34,705 nucleotides of DNA from Spirochaetales bacterium (GTDB lineage Bacteria; Spirochaetota; Spirochaetia; DSM-27196; Alkalispirochaetaceae): positions 1 through 34,705 of the forward strand of contig JANQHT010000102.1 of the NCBI GenBank assembly GCA_028282545.1, given 5' to 3'. The notes below the pieces were generated by a model that did no database searches, was not told the origin of the DNA, and was given only the letters and a program-made list of their open reading frames with translations. Shown here one piece after another: positions 23,707-32,530 of this stretch (position 1 is its first letter; each line of letters starts with the position of its first letter). Both the position numbers and the translations under genes were made by a program.

Positions 23707-24620
23707 CGATGGGCAAAGTACAGTCGGATTTTGTTGATCAGATCCCGCACGTAGAGCGGCACGTCCCGTTCCCGGGAGTAGACCATTCCCAGCCAATACG
23801 CCTTTGTCAGCGTCTTGGGGAACGGCAGCGGTTTGATGTCGTACTTCTCCATCAAGTCCGCCAGCGCCAGGGGCAGCAGCACGATATAGTTGTTCTGCAG
23901 TAACTGGATCGCTGCCATGAGGTCTTCCACCTCGAAGGAGATGACCGGGGGAAGGAAGTCCTCCGGCAGATAGGCCAGCCCCTCCGGGGTCAGATCACTC
24001 TCCTTCAGAATCGGAAGGCTCTTGAGCTTGATCCACTTGAGCCGGCGAAGCTGTTCGCGTTCGAAGCCGGTGCTGAACACCGGGTGGTGGTCGTTGATAA
24101 ACACTGCCGGCCGGCTCTTGAACAGCGGGACCGACTGCAGAGACGTAAACCGCTTGTCCTCCAGGACGCGGCACAGTACAAAATCGTACCGATTGTTCTC
24201 CAAGAGGTCCGTCAGGAGCTGCTCCGACGTGTCGCTGACGACGTGTATCTCGTAGGCGTCGATCGTTTCGATCGTCTTCATCACCTCGGGCATGAGGAAA
24301 TCGTTCCAGATCGTGCTGCAACCGATCGTGACCTCCGGATGACTCTCGTCCGGGTCGTGGACGAGCTTCTCCTGGAGGATCTGCTTTTCTCCGTTCAGAA
24401 CGTTGTGCTCGATCTCGGAGGCGGTTCGGTAGAGTATGTCGCCGTATGACGTGGGCCGTACCCCCGAATGGTGACGTTCGAGAATCGGCACGCCGTACTG
24501 CTGTTCCAAGAGCTTGATGGAGTTGGATAGGGCGGGTTGGCTGATAAAGAGCAGACGACTCGCCTTGCTGATGCTCCCCGCTTCAACCACCTTCTTGAAG
24601 CGCAGCAGGTTCTCAATCAT
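23691..24620 (-). CDS. LysR-family transcriptional regulator
   Basis: A 309-residue LysR regulator. The N-terminal winged helix-turn-helix is MIENLLRFKKVVEAGSISKASRLLFISQPALSNSIKLLEQQYGVPILER, followed by a linker helix and a periplasmic-binding-like effector domain (TIGCSTIWNDFLMPEVMKTI ... DFVLCRVLEDKR). ATG at 24620 matches the family start; the frame is open to 24638. It is divergent from the Gfo/Idh gene with a large palindrome between them, so it most likely controls that operon and itself. The effector is unknown. Confidence 0.93.
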   Translation of the reverse strand: MIENLLRFKKVVEAGSISKASRLLFISQPALSNSIKLLEQQYGVPILERHHSGVRPTSYGDILYRTASEIEHNVLNGEKQILQEKLVHDPDESHPEVTIGCSTIWNDFLMPEVMKTIETIDAYEIHVVSDTSEQLLTDLLENNRYDFVLCRVLEDKRFTSLQSVPLFKSRPAVFINDHHPVFSTGFEREQLRRLKWIKLKSLPILKESDLTPEGLAYLPEDFLPPVISFEVEDLMAAIQLLQNNYIVLLPLALADLMEKYDIKPLPFPKTLTKAYWLGMVYSRERDVPLYVRDLINKIRLYFAHRASPW

Positions 24621-24631
24621 GTCACCATGGT

Positions 24632-24675
24632 ATAACAAATTCTTATACCCCGTATAGGGTATTAATATTTGTTAT
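24632..24675. promoter_or_regulatory. 44-bp dyad between the LysR gene and its target operon
   Basis: ATAACAAAT (24632-24640) mirrors ATTTGTTAT (24667-24675), and inside it ATACCC (24645-24650) mirrors GGGTAT (24657-24662) around CGTATA. The AT-rich repeat lies over the start of the divergent oxidoreductase gene and ends 12 bases from the LysR start. ATTAAT (24661-24666) could act as a poor, activator-dependent -10 box. Confidence 0.75.
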
Positions 24676-25948
24676 GGCTGAAGCGGCACTGGTAGAATCA
24701 ACTGAGCCTATGGAAAAAATCGGCGTCGGAATTGTCGGAGCCGGCGATCGCGGCATCTATTGTATGGGAGAGTCCATCGTGGCGCTTACCAGGGAGACTG
24801 GTCTCACCGTACGGGGAATCTTCGATATCATCCCAGAGCGCAGCTACGAAGCCAAAGAGCACCTGGAGAACCTCTACGCCGAGGAATCGATCGATCAGAA
24901 AGTACGCGTGTACGGAGAGTTCGAGGCGATACTTGCCGATCCCGGGTGCCACATGGTGCTCGTGACCAACCACACCAATCAGCATCGTTCCCACGCCGTG
25001 GCGGCGCTGGAAGCGGGAAAGAAGGTCTACCTGGACAAGCCGATTTCCGTTACCCGGGAAGACGCCGACCGGATCGTGGAAGCGGCGCGGAAAAATCCAC
25101 TCATCATGGGTTTTACCCGGCGCTACGAGAAGAGTTGGGTCACGACCAAGCGGCTTCTGGAAAGCGGCGCCATCGGTACCCTCCAGATGATGGAGATCAC
25201 TTCGATCATCCCCTACCATCGCTACCTCCAGACGTGGCATCGGAAACGGGCGCAATCGGGTGGAGCGATAAACGACAAGAATTCCCACCACTTCGACGTC
25301 TTCAACTGGATGGCAGGTGAGTACCCGGAGTATCTGACCGCGGTTGGGGGGAGAAGTTCCGTTTTTCCGGTGGAAGAGAACGCGCCGGAGTCGTGTCGCG
25401 TCTGCTCACGGGAGTGTCCCTACCGGCGCGATCCAAACAGCGCCACCACCGCCGGCGGCTCCTTGCTGCGTCTCGACTCCTGGCGGAACGCCGAGGAGGA
25501 GGTCGAGAAGATCGACACCTGCGTCTACGCGCCGGGAGCCGACATCAGCGATCACGCCCTGGTAACGGTTGTCTACCCGTCGGGCGTCAAAGCATCGCTC
25601 TTCTTCGCTATTTTCGGCCCCGACACGAAGGACCAGGAAACGATGATCCTGGTGGGTGAGAAGGGCAAAATCACATTGAACAGGCATGAGGGTCTGGTAA
25701 CGCTCGTCTCCGAGTATGGCAACAAGGAGGAGGTGTTCGATTGCCGCGGGGACGACTTTGCGACCAGCCACTTCGGCGCAGACCGGGAACTCGCCCGAGC
25801 GCTGCGAGCGTTCTACGACGGCGACACTCCGGTTGCCTCCGCCGTGGACGGTCTCGTTTCGCTGGACATGGTCCTGGCAACGCAGGAGTCGATACAACGT
25901 AGCGGTCAGCCCGTACGAATCGGCGCGCGTGCCGAGTCGACGGTTTGA
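24674..25948 (+). CDS. Gfo/Idh/MocA-family oxidoreductase with cysteine cluster
   Basis: A 424-residue NAD(P)-dependent sugar oxidoreductase. The Rossmann motif is GVGIVGAGDRG (17-27) and the catalytic-site motif, usually EKP, is here LDKP (DKP 121-123). The C-terminal domain contains NDKNSHHFDVFNWM, with the family His residues, and HALVTVVYPSGVKASLFF. C241-x2-C244-x3-C248 and C283 form a possible zinc site in an insertion. ATG at 24674 overlaps the large dyad; the internal ATG at 24710 (MEKIGVGIVG) is a credible alternative start. It heads the transport operon and probably oxidises the imported sugar. Confidence 0.9.
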   Translation: MAEAALVESTEPMEKIGVGIVGAGDRGIYCMGESIVALTRETGLTVRGIFDIIPERSYEAKEHLENLYAEESIDQKVRVYGEFEAILADPGCHMVLVTNHTNQHRSHAVAALEAGKKVYLDKPISVTREDADRIVEAARKNPLIMGFTRRYEKSWVTTKRLLESGAIGTLQMMEITSIIPYHRYLQTWHRKRAQSGGAINDKNSHHFDVFNWMAGEYPEYLTAVGGRSSVFPVEENAPESCRVCSRECPYRRDPNSATTAGGSLLRLDSWRNAEEEVEKIDTCVYAPGADISDHALVTVVYPSGVKASLFFAIFGPDTKDQETMILVGEKGKITLNRHEGLVTLVSEYGNKEEVFDCRGDDFATSHFGADRELARALRAFYDGDTPVASAVDGLVSLDMVLATQESIQRSGQPVRIGARAESTV

Positions 25949-25977
25949 TTGAATATTCCCAGAGGAGGAACAGGGAA

Positions 25978-27228
25978 ATGAAGAAAGCCATTGTCATTGG
26001 ATTGCTGGTCATAGTTGCGGCGCAGCCCATCTTAGCCAGCGGTGTCGAAGAGACCGCGGAACAGAAAACGGTCAATTTCTTCATCAGCGGCAAGTCCGTG
26101 TGGGGCGAGCCCATGGCGGAGGTGGTGGCGAAGTTCAACGAGGACTATCCGAACATCACGGTAGAGTACGAAGTCGTGGGGGGCGGCGTGGACTGGCGCC
26201 CGGTCCTCGCAACGCGGGCCCGCACCGGGAACCTGCCCGACATTTTTATGATCGACGGCGCCAGTGATTTTGCCCTCTACGGGGAGTTCCTGGAGGACCT
26301 GTCCGATATGGACGTGGTGGACCACTTCCTGCCGATCGCGGAAGAGAGCGCATACGTCGACGGCGACCTGGTTGGCTTGCCCGTGTCGATCGAGGGGTAC
26401 GGCTACATCTACAACCGCGACCTCTTTGCCCGAGCGGGGATCGACGAAGTGCCGGAAACGTTCAGTGAGCTGGAAGCGGCGGTCGAGAAGCTGCAGGCCG
26501 CGGGGATCACGCCCTTCACATCCGGGTACGGAACGTGGTGGGTGATCTCGAATCACCAGTTGAACGTCCCCTTCGCCTCGCAGGACGATCCCAAGGCTTT
26601 TGTCGAACAACTCAACGCCGGTACCGCGACGATTCAGGACAACGAATACTTCTGGAGCCTGGAACGGCTGATTCAACTCGTCAAAAACAACACCGGCGGC
26701 GACCCGCTCTCTGAAGACCACCTGATGCAGGTATCGCTCTTCGCCGGCGAACAGGCGGCGATGATCCAGCAGGGGAACTGGAAAGAGGCGGCTATCCTCG
26801 ACGCCAACTCCGACATCGATATGGGGCTCGTTCCGCTCGCCATAACCGAGAACGCGGCACGGAGCGGGCGCGTGCCCGTCGGGATTCCCTGGTACTTCGT
26901 TGTCAGCAACGAGTCCGAGGTCAAGGAAGAGGCTAAGGTATTCCTGAACTGGCTGCTCAACGAGCCCAACGGTCAGAACGAGCTGGCAACGACGCTGAAC
27001 TCCATCCCCGCCTACGACCACTTCGACGTCGATTTTGCCGGCGGTATCAGCAGCGACGTCCTGGCGTACTCGCTCGAGGGCAAGACGCTGCCGTGGATCT
27101 TTGGGTTGTGGCCGCAGGGCTACGCGAGAAGCGCGGCGGACATCCTCCAGGAATACGTCGGGGAGCGCATCACCTTTGACGAGGCACTCGCAAAGCTCGA
27201 CGAGGAGTGGCAGGCGCTGAGCGAATAA
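25978..27228 (+). CDS. Carbohydrate ABC transporter substrate-binding protein (family 1, MalE/UgpB-like)
   Basis: A 416-residue binding protein with a signal peptide (residues 1-21, ending LASG) and the Glu-rich mature start shared with the other binding proteins of the window. Family segments are MAEVVAKFNEDYPNITVEYEVV, PDIFMIDGASDFALYGEFLEDLSD, GLPVSIEGYGYIYNRDLFARAGIDEVPETFSELEAAVEKLQAAGI and FAGEQAAMIQQGNWKEAAI. ATG at 25978 has AGGAGG at 25963-25968. It belongs to the importer made with the two permeases below; the sugar is not evident. Confidence 0.92.
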   Translation: MKKAIVIGLLVIVAAQPILASGVEETAEQKTVNFFISGKSVWGEPMAEVVAKFNEDYPNITVEYEVVGGGVDWRPVLATRARTGNLPDIFMIDGASDFALYGEFLEDLSDMDVVDHFLPIAEESAYVDGDLVGLPVSIEGYGYIYNRDLFARAGIDEVPETFSELEAAVEKLQAAGITPFTSGYGTWWVISNHQLNVPFASQDDPKAFVEQLNAGTATIQDNEYFWSLERLIQLVKNNTGGDPLSEDHLMQVSLFAGEQAAMIQQGNWKEAAILDANSDIDMGLVPLAITENAARSGRVPVGIPWYFVVSNESEVKEEAKVFLNWLLNEPNGQNELATTLNSIPAYDHFDVDFAGGISSDVLAYSLEGKTLPWIFGLWPQGYARSAADILQEYVGERITFDEALAKLDEEWQALSE

Positions 27229-27251
27229 CCGGCGTGGCGTACCCACACCGC

Positions 27252-27285
27252 AACCGGACGGCGACTCCCGCCGTCCGGTTTTTTT
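27252..27285 (+). terminator. Strong intrinsic terminator/attenuator after the binding-protein gene
   Basis: An 11-bp stem AACCGGACGGC (27252-27262) with GCCGTCCGGTT (27270-27280) runs into seven T (27279-27285). It lies between the binding-protein and permease genes of one operon. Confidence 0.9.
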
Positions 27286-27298
27286 CCGGAGAACCACT

Positions 27299-28171
27299 GT
27301 GGCTACCAATATCAGAGAACGGATCATCAACAGCTTCGCGTTGTACACCCTTTTCCCGTACGCGGTCTTCCTGGTCTTCGTGCTGCTCCCGTTTTTTATC
27401 GGTGGGTACTACTCACTCACCGACTGGAACGGAATATCGCGAAACCTGGATTTCGTGGGCCTGCGAAACTTCATTGAGATGTTCCGGGACGACGAAGGAT
27501 TCATCGTCTCTATCGTCTTCACGTTCAAGTTCACCGTGGCGGCGTGTATTACGGTGAACCTCCTGGGGCTGGCGTATGCTGTGTTGTTCCATACCACCAC
27601 CCGGTGGAACTCGGTTTTGCGGGTGATCCTGGTTCTCCCCAACGTGATCGGAGGGATCATCCTCGGATTCGTCTGGCGCTTTATCTTTGCCCAGGCGTTG
27701 CCGGCGATCGGCGGCATATTCGAGAACATCTCCTGGTTTGGACAACCCAATACGGCGTTCTGGGCGATCGTGATCGTATTAGTGTGGCAGCAGGCGGGGT
27801 ACGTGATGTTGATCTACATCGCCTCGATGAACAGCATCGACGAGCAGCTCTTCGAGGCGGCGGAGATCGACGGCGCGTCATCGTTCAGACAGTTCACCGA
27901 CATCACGCTGCCGCTGATCGTACCCGCCTTCACGGTCAGCATCTTCATCGTCCTTGCGAACTCGTTCAAGATATTCGGACTCGTCTTCTCGCTCACCGGC
28001 GGTGGTCCCTTTGGTACCACGGAGTCCCTGGCGATCAACATCTACAACGAGGCCTTTATCTACGGGAACTACGGCCTGGGCTCTGCCAAGGCGGTGGTCT
28101 TTTTTATCTTTGTCGCGATTCTGTCGTACATGCAGGTGCGCTTTACGCAGCGGCGCGAGGTGGCGCTCTGA
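27299..28171 (+). CDS. Carbohydrate ABC transporter permease, MalF/UgpA-like
   Basis: A 290-residue membrane protein with six predicted membrane segments. The N-terminal part has YYSLTDWNGISRNLDFVGLRNF, and the EAA loop is EQLFEAAEIDGASSFRQFTDITLPLI. It starts with GTG at 27299, 14 bases after the terminator T run, and ends one base into the start of the next gene (TGATG). Confidence 0.93.
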   Translation: MATNIRERIINSFALYTLFPYAVFLVFVLLPFFIGGYYSLTDWNGISRNLDFVGLRNFIEMFRDDEGFIVSIVFTFKFTVAACITVNLLGLAYAVLFHTTTRWNSVLRVILVLPNVIGGIILGFVWRFIFAQALPAIGGIFENISWFGQPNTAFWAIVIVLVWQQAGYVMLIYIASMNSIDEQLFEAAEIDGASSFRQFTDITLPLIVPAFTVSIFIVLANSFKIFGLVFSLTGGGPFGTTESLAINIYNEAFIYGNYGLGSAKAVVFFIFVAILSYMQVRFTQRREVAL

Positions 28172-29001
28172 TGAATCGTCAGTTTACCCCGTTACGGGTC
28201 GTTTTCTACGTCGTTACCCTTCTGTTCGCTCTGGTCGTTCTCTCTCCCTTCTACTTCGTGCTCGTCAACTCGGTGAAGAGCTACGGCGAGATCATCATCG
28301 ATGCAGCGGCGCTCCCGACCGAACTCAAGTTCAGCAACTACGCCGTCGGCGTGGAGAGGGTCAACTTCTGGCTGGCCTTCTACCGTTCGCTCTTTGTAAC
28401 GGTGATCGGGTTAGGGGGTATGGCGATCTTTGGATCGATGGCGGCGTGGAAACTGGCGCGCGTCAAGTCGCGTGTCAGCACCTTTATGTACGCCACGTAC
28501 ATTCTTGCCATGATTATCCCATTCCAGTCGATCATGATTCCCCTGGTCGTTGTCGCTCACAACTTTCGAATGCTCAATCCGCTGGGGCTTGCGATCCTCT
28601 ACTGGGGGTTCGGCATGCCCCTCACGATCTTTCTCTACCGGGGCTACTTCAACTACGTCCCCCGCGAGTTGGACGAGAGCGGGATGCTCGACGGGTGCAA
28701 CGACTTCGTTCTGTTTTGGCGCATTTTGTTCCCGCAGTTGCGAACGATGACCACCACGATCGTGATCCTCCAGAGTCTGTGGGTGTGGAACGACTTCCTG
28801 CTCCCCCTGCTCATCCTTCAGCACGACCGAAGCTTCTACACGATCCCGCTCGGGATCAACAGCTTTTTCGGAATCTACAAGGCGCAGTGGGACATGGCGC
28901 TTCCGATTCTCGTGCTCGGCATGCTCCCGCTGATCACCGCGTTCCTGTTTGCGCAAAAGAACATCGTTCGATCCATCGCCGCGTCCGGGCTCAAAGGGTA
29001 G
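28171..29001 (+). CDS. Carbohydrate ABC transporter permease, MalG-like
   Basis: A 276-residue permease with six membrane segments. It has YFVLVNSVKSYGEI after the first segment, MAAWKLARVKSR, LAMIIPFQSIMIPL and a somewhat divergent EAA loop PRELDESGMLDGCNDFVLFWRILFPQLR. The ATG shares its A with the stop codon of the preceding gene. No ATPase gene occurs in the operon, so a shared MsmK/UgpC-type ATPase elsewhere must power the importer. Confidence 0.93.
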   Translation: MNRQFTPLRVVFYVVTLLFALVVLSPFYFVLVNSVKSYGEIIIDAAALPTELKFSNYAVGVERVNFWLAFYRSLFVTVIGLGGMAIFGSMAAWKLARVKSRVSTFMYATYILAMIIPFQSIMIPLVVVAHNFRMLNPLGLAILYWGFGMPLTIFLYRGYFNYVPRELDESGMLDGCNDFVLFWRILFPQLRTMTTTIVILQSLWVWNDFLLPLLILQHDRSFYTIPLGINSFFGIYKAQWDMALPILVLGMLPLITAFLFAQKNIVRSIAASGLKG

Positions 29002-29012
29002 GTCCCTTCGCG

Positions 29013-30572
29013 ATGTTCCAGCTCTACTGGGGTGATACACACGACAATACCTACCAGGCGCCGGACCCTGACTTCTCGATGGACGAGCGCCTGGCCGCCG
29101 CCGCCGCGCACCTCGATTTTTACTGCGGCGCCTACTACCCGAACACCTCGCCGGCGTTCAGGAAAGGGGGCCACCCCTCTGAGGATACCTCCCGACAGCC
29201 CCTGAACGTGGAGACGTGGAAGTTGCCGGCACAGATCGACGCCGAATGGCGGGAGGTCAAGGAGGCGATCCGGCGGTGCCATCGCGACGGGAGTTTCGTG
29301 GCGTTCCCGGGGTTCGAGTGGCAGGGTGACGGCTCCTGGGGCGATCACAACGTCTTCTTCAATGAGGATGACCCGCCTCTCTTTCGCGTTGAGACGTTAA
29401 AGGACCTCTACCGCGAACTACGCGGGCACAGGGCGTTGGCGATTCCCCACCACACCGCGTACATACGGGGGTTCCGGGGCAAAGACTGGGACATACAGGA
29501 CGACACACTATCGCCCTTTGCGGAGGTCTACTCGGTGCACGGCAGCTCGGAAGGGGAGTCCTTCGGCGGCGCCCTGCGGAATAATCCGTTCCTCGGTCCG
29601 GAAGCCTCTGACGGTTCCTACACGGCGGCCGTTTCGTCCGGGCGGCGAGTCGGTGTAATCGGTTCAACCGACAACTGGGGCCCCATGCCCGGCCACTACG
29701 GCTGGGGGCTGGCCGGTGTCTGGGCGGAGTCACTCACGCGGGAGTCTCTGTGGGACGCCTTTGTCTGCCGTCGTGTGTACGGTGTCTCCGGCGATCGTAT
29801 ACGCCTGGAGGTAACGCTCGACGGTGCCCCCATGGGTAGCGTTGTACCGCGCGCGAAAAAACCGCCCGTGTTTCGCGTTCAGGCGGAGGCGTTGGACAGG
29901 ATTGACTACGTCGATTTTGTCCGGGACGAGTCATTGATAGATCGCGTGAGTATCGTTGGCGAAAGTGAACCGGGCGTTGATCTTTCCGAAGAGTTCCTGC
30001 TTCGGCTGGAGTACGGTTGGGGACCGGCAACAAACGTACTCGATCTCCCACCGAAGCGATGGGCCGGCACCGTACGCGTCGAGAACGGTGAGATTGCGAG
30101 GGTGGAGCCGTGCTGGATTGAACCCGGGCAGGAGTACTCGCTGGAAGCCGGCACGTTCTCGTTCACTGGAACGTCGAGCCAGGAGACGGTGTCACAACCC
30201 GCCCAGAACGGATACGTGCTGGCCCTAGGGGGCAAAAAAACCGCCACGGTGGAGGTGGAAATTGACGGTGTGCGGACCCGCGCAACGCTGGCCGAGATGT
30301 GTCGCGGCGGGAGGGTGCTGTGGAACCGCGCCGGCTCGGCCGCGCTGATCGCACGGGACTTTGAAACCGACGCGGAGGCGCTGGCGCGGAAGGACGTTCT
30401 TTTCGGAATGGCTTACAAGGCGAAGGTTCACGCTGCGCTTCCCGCAGCGGTGTACCGGAAGGACATAGCCTTCACCGACCGGCTCTACGACGGGAAACCG
30501 CACTCCTACCGCATTCGCCTGCGCCAGAAGAACGGTCATCTGGCGTGGTCCAGCCCGATCTGGGTTGAATAG
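29013..30572 (+). CDS. DUF3604 (PHP-like metal-dependent hydrolase) protein
   Basis: A 519-residue protein resembling the DUF3604 family, whose fold is related to PHP phosphoesterases. Marks are the start FQLYWGDTHDNT, FVAFPGFEWQGDGSWGDHNVFF, ALAIPHHTAYIRGF, EVYSVHGSSEG and VGVIGSTDNWGPMPGHYG; the His and Asp residues in these blocks are the likely metal ligands. The last 200 residues look like beta-rich appended domains. There is no signal peptide, so it acts in the cytoplasm. ATG at 29013 follows the permease stop by 11 bases; the frame is open far upstream, but that stretch is the shadow of the permease genes. It is the last gene of the operon. The reaction is unknown; a hydrolytic step on the imported carbohydrate is inferred from position. 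Confidence 0.82.
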   Translation: MFQLYWGDTHDNTYQAPDPDFSMDERLAAAAAHLDFYCGAYYPNTSPAFRKGGHPSEDTSRQPLNVETWKLPAQIDAEWREVKEAIRRCHRDGSFVAFPGFEWQGDGSWGDHNVFFNEDDPPLFRVETLKDLYRELRGHRALAIPHHTAYIRGFRGKDWDIQDDTLSPFAEVYSVHGSSEGESFGGALRNNPFLGPEASDGSYTAAVSSGRRVGVIGSTDNWGPMPGHYGWGLAGVWAESLTRESLWDAFVCRRVYGVSGDRIRLEVTLDGAPMGSVVPRAKKPPVFRVQAEALDRIDYVDFVRDESLIDRVSIVGESEPGVDLSEEFLLRLEYGWGPATNVLDLPPKRWAGTVRVENGEIARVEPCWIEPGQEYSLEAGTFSFTGTSSQETVSQPAQNGYVLALGGKKTATVEVEIDGVRTRATLAEMCRGGRVLWNRAGSAALIARDFETDAEALARKDVLFGMAYKAKVHAALPAAVYRKDIAFTDRLYDGKPHSYRIRLRQKNGHLAWSSPIWVE

Positions 30573-30598
30573 CGGACGCCGCTGATCGTTCCAAAAGA

Positions 30599-30638
30599 GC
30601 CCGGTTCGCGAGCACTCGGAAAAACACCGTAACCGGGC
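30599..30638 (-). terminator. Possible terminator of the ABC-2 exporter operon
   Basis: GCCCGGTT (30599-30606) and AACCGGGC (30631-30638) form an 8-bp stem with a 24-base loop. On the minus strand it is followed by TCTTTT, so it could end the exporter operon, although the loop is long. Confidence 0.4.
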
Positions 30639-30644
30639 CGTGCC

Positions 30645-31655
30645 TTACTCCCACTTGAAGAGGAGCGCTGCGATCAAGAGGAGTGCAACGGTGAGCACTA
30701 CGAGGAAGAACACGTTCGGGAGTATTTCAAGGAAACCGGCGCCGTCGAGCATGATGGCCCGGGAAGCCTCGGTAAAGTGCGTCAGCGGGAACGCCCGGGC
30801 GATGCGCTGCATCACCGGCGGTGAGCCTTCAAGCGAGAAGAAGACACCGGAGAGGATGATCATCGGCAACGTCACGAGATTCATCAGCCCCGAAGTGAGC
30901 TCCTCGCTGCGAAGGCGCGAGGCAAAGACGAGCCCCACCGAGATCATGCACAGAATCGAGAGCGTGGTAATAAGCAGCAGGTTGAGGTAGGAGCCGTTCA
31001 TCATAAACTTCAGAAATAGGTCGGTGCCGGCGAACACAAAAATCGACGTGGCCACGACGATAACCAGCCGACTCGCCGCCTGGGCAGTCACAAAGGTAAG
31101 CGCCGATACCGGGGTGGCCTTGAGTCGTTTGAGCACACCGTTCTTGCGATAGCGGACGATCACAAATCCCACGCCGAAGAGGCAGCTGAACATCATGTTC
31201 ATGCCGATCACACCCGGTACGAGCCAATCGACGTATCGAATCGGCTCCCCGGTCACTTCGCGCCGTTCCAGTTCAACGCCGCCGGTGGCGCCCAGCACCA
31301 TCTCGATGATCGGTCCGTTGGGAGATTCGACGTTCACGTAGTACTCGGATTGTTCAAGGTCGAGCACCATATCCAACTGGTGGCGACGCAACCGCTCCAC
31401 CACCGTTTCCGTGGCTACCGAGGGATACTCGACAAACTCGATCTGCTCTATCTCGAGAAAGTGCAATAGGTCCGGCGCAGTCTCTGAGGCGCCGGTGACG
31501 ATTCCAACGGTGAACAGCTCCTGGCCGCGTCCGGAGAAGGCAAAGGCAAAACCAAAGACGAGCACGATCGGGAAAAGCAGGTTCCAGAAGAACGTTCCCC
31601 GGTCGCGGACAAACTCCATCGTCCGCGCCTTGAACATGGCGGCGAATTGTTTCAT
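30645..31655 (-). CDS. ABC-2 type transporter permease
   Basis: A 336-residue membrane protein. One membrane segment near the N-terminus (FFWNLLFPIVLVFGFAFAFSG) is followed by an external domain of about 120 residues and then five to six membrane segments including MNMMFSCLFGVGFVIVRYRKNGVLKRLKATPVSA, the hallmark of ABC-2 exporters. These move drugs, lipids or polysaccharides outward. It lies 13 bases after its ATPase gene, with AGGAG before the start. Confidence 0.93.
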   Translation of the reverse strand: MKQFAAMFKARTMEFVRDRGTFFWNLLFPIVLVFGFAFAFSGRGQELFTVGIVTGASETAPDLLHFLEIEQIEFVEYPSVATETVVERLRRHQLDMVLDLEQSEYYVNVESPNGPIIEMVLGATGGVELERREVTGEPIRYVDWLVPGVIGMNMMFSCLFGVGFVIVRYRKNGVLKRLKATPVSALTFVTAQAASRLVIVVATSIFVFAGTDLFLKFMMNGSYLNLLLITTLSILCMISVGLVFASRLRSEELTSGLMNLVTLPMIILSGVFFSLEGSPPVMQRIARAFPLTHFTEASRAIMLDGAGFLEILPNVFFLVVLTVALLLIAALLFKWE

Positions 31656-31668
31656 CGTATCCTGCTCC

Positions 31669-32514
31669 TCACGAACGTAGCGAGCTGCCGGTCAGCTTGA
31701 TAAAGAGGTCTTCCAGGTTGGGTTTGTGAATCGAAAGACCATCCAAGTTCGTCTGTTCGGCGAGCAGTGATTTCATCGTCTCGTCCAGGTTTGACGTGAC
31801 AAGCTCCATCGTTTCGTTGCCCTCCGCACCGGCGGGAACGCGAACAACAACGCCTTCGAAGTGCTTGGCGAGTAGGTTCTCCGGCGTGTCCAGCTCGAGA
31901 ATGCGACCGTGGTCCATGATGGCGATCCGGTCGCATAGGAGTTGCGCCTCTTCCATGTAGTGCGTCGTGAGAACCACCGTCGTTTTCTCCAGCCGGATCC
32001 GTTCAATCAGCTTCCAGAAATTGCGGCGCGCCTGCGGGTCGAGTCCCGTGGTAGGTTCGTCAAGGAAAACGATCTCCGGGTAGGGGACGATGGCGAGCGC
32101 AAGCAGGAGTCTTTGGCGCTGTCCTCCGGAGAGCTTCCGGTTGTCCCGGCTGATGATGTCGGCAAGCGAGCATATGTCGATCACCTCGTCCATAGGACGA
32201 GGGTCGGGATAGAAGGCGCGGAACATCTCCAGCGTCTCCTTGACTGTGATGAACTCCGGGAGGGCCGTCGACTGGAACTGGATCCCCACCTTCTCCTTGA
32301 AGTGACGGTCAATCGGCTTGCCGCGAAAGAGCACCTGGCCCCCGGAGGGAGTAAGGATCCCCTCCATCATCTCGATCGTTGTGGTTTTGCCGGCACCGTT
32401 GGGGCCCAACAGGCCGAAACACGATTCCACCGGTATGTCGAACGAAACGCCGTCTACGGCGCGAACGTGGCCGTACGACTTCTGCAGATCGCGTACCTGA
32501 ACGATGGTCTCCAT
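31669..32514 (-). CDS. ABC-2 type transporter ATP-binding protein
   Basis: A 281-residue ATPase with Walker A GPNGAGKTT (37-45), signature LSGGQRQRLLLALA, Walker B IVFLDEPTTGLDPQARR and switch His in VLTTHYMEEAQLLCDRI. The C-terminal part is typical of drug-export ATPases (NLLAKHFEGVVVRV ... LEDLFIKLTG). ATG at 32514 gives METIVQVRDLQKSYG, the normal family start. It pairs with the permease encoded next. Confidence 0.95.
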   Translation of the reverse strand: METIVQVRDLQKSYGHVRAVDGVSFDIPVESCFGLLGPNGAGKTTTIEMMEGILTPSGGQVLFRGKPIDRHFKEKVGIQFQSTALPEFITVKETLEMFRAFYPDPRPMDEVIDICSLADIISRDNRKLSGGQRQRLLLALAIVPYPEIVFLDEPTTGLDPQARRNFWKLIERIRLEKTTVVLTTHYMEEAQLLCDRIAIMDHGRILELDTPENLLAKHFEGVVVRVPAGAEGNETMELVTSNLDETMKSLLAEQTNLDGLSIHKPNLEDLFIKLTGSSLRS

Positions 32515-32530
32515 GGCTGTGAAGATACCG

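Noticed and set aside
26032..27348. Minus-strand open frame opposite the third binding-protein gene
   Set aside because: Antisense shadow of a well-supported gene, also crossing its terminator.
27954..29012. Upstream extension of the DUF3604 frame
   Set aside because: It runs through both permease genes in another frame; family similarity starts only at the ATG at 29013.
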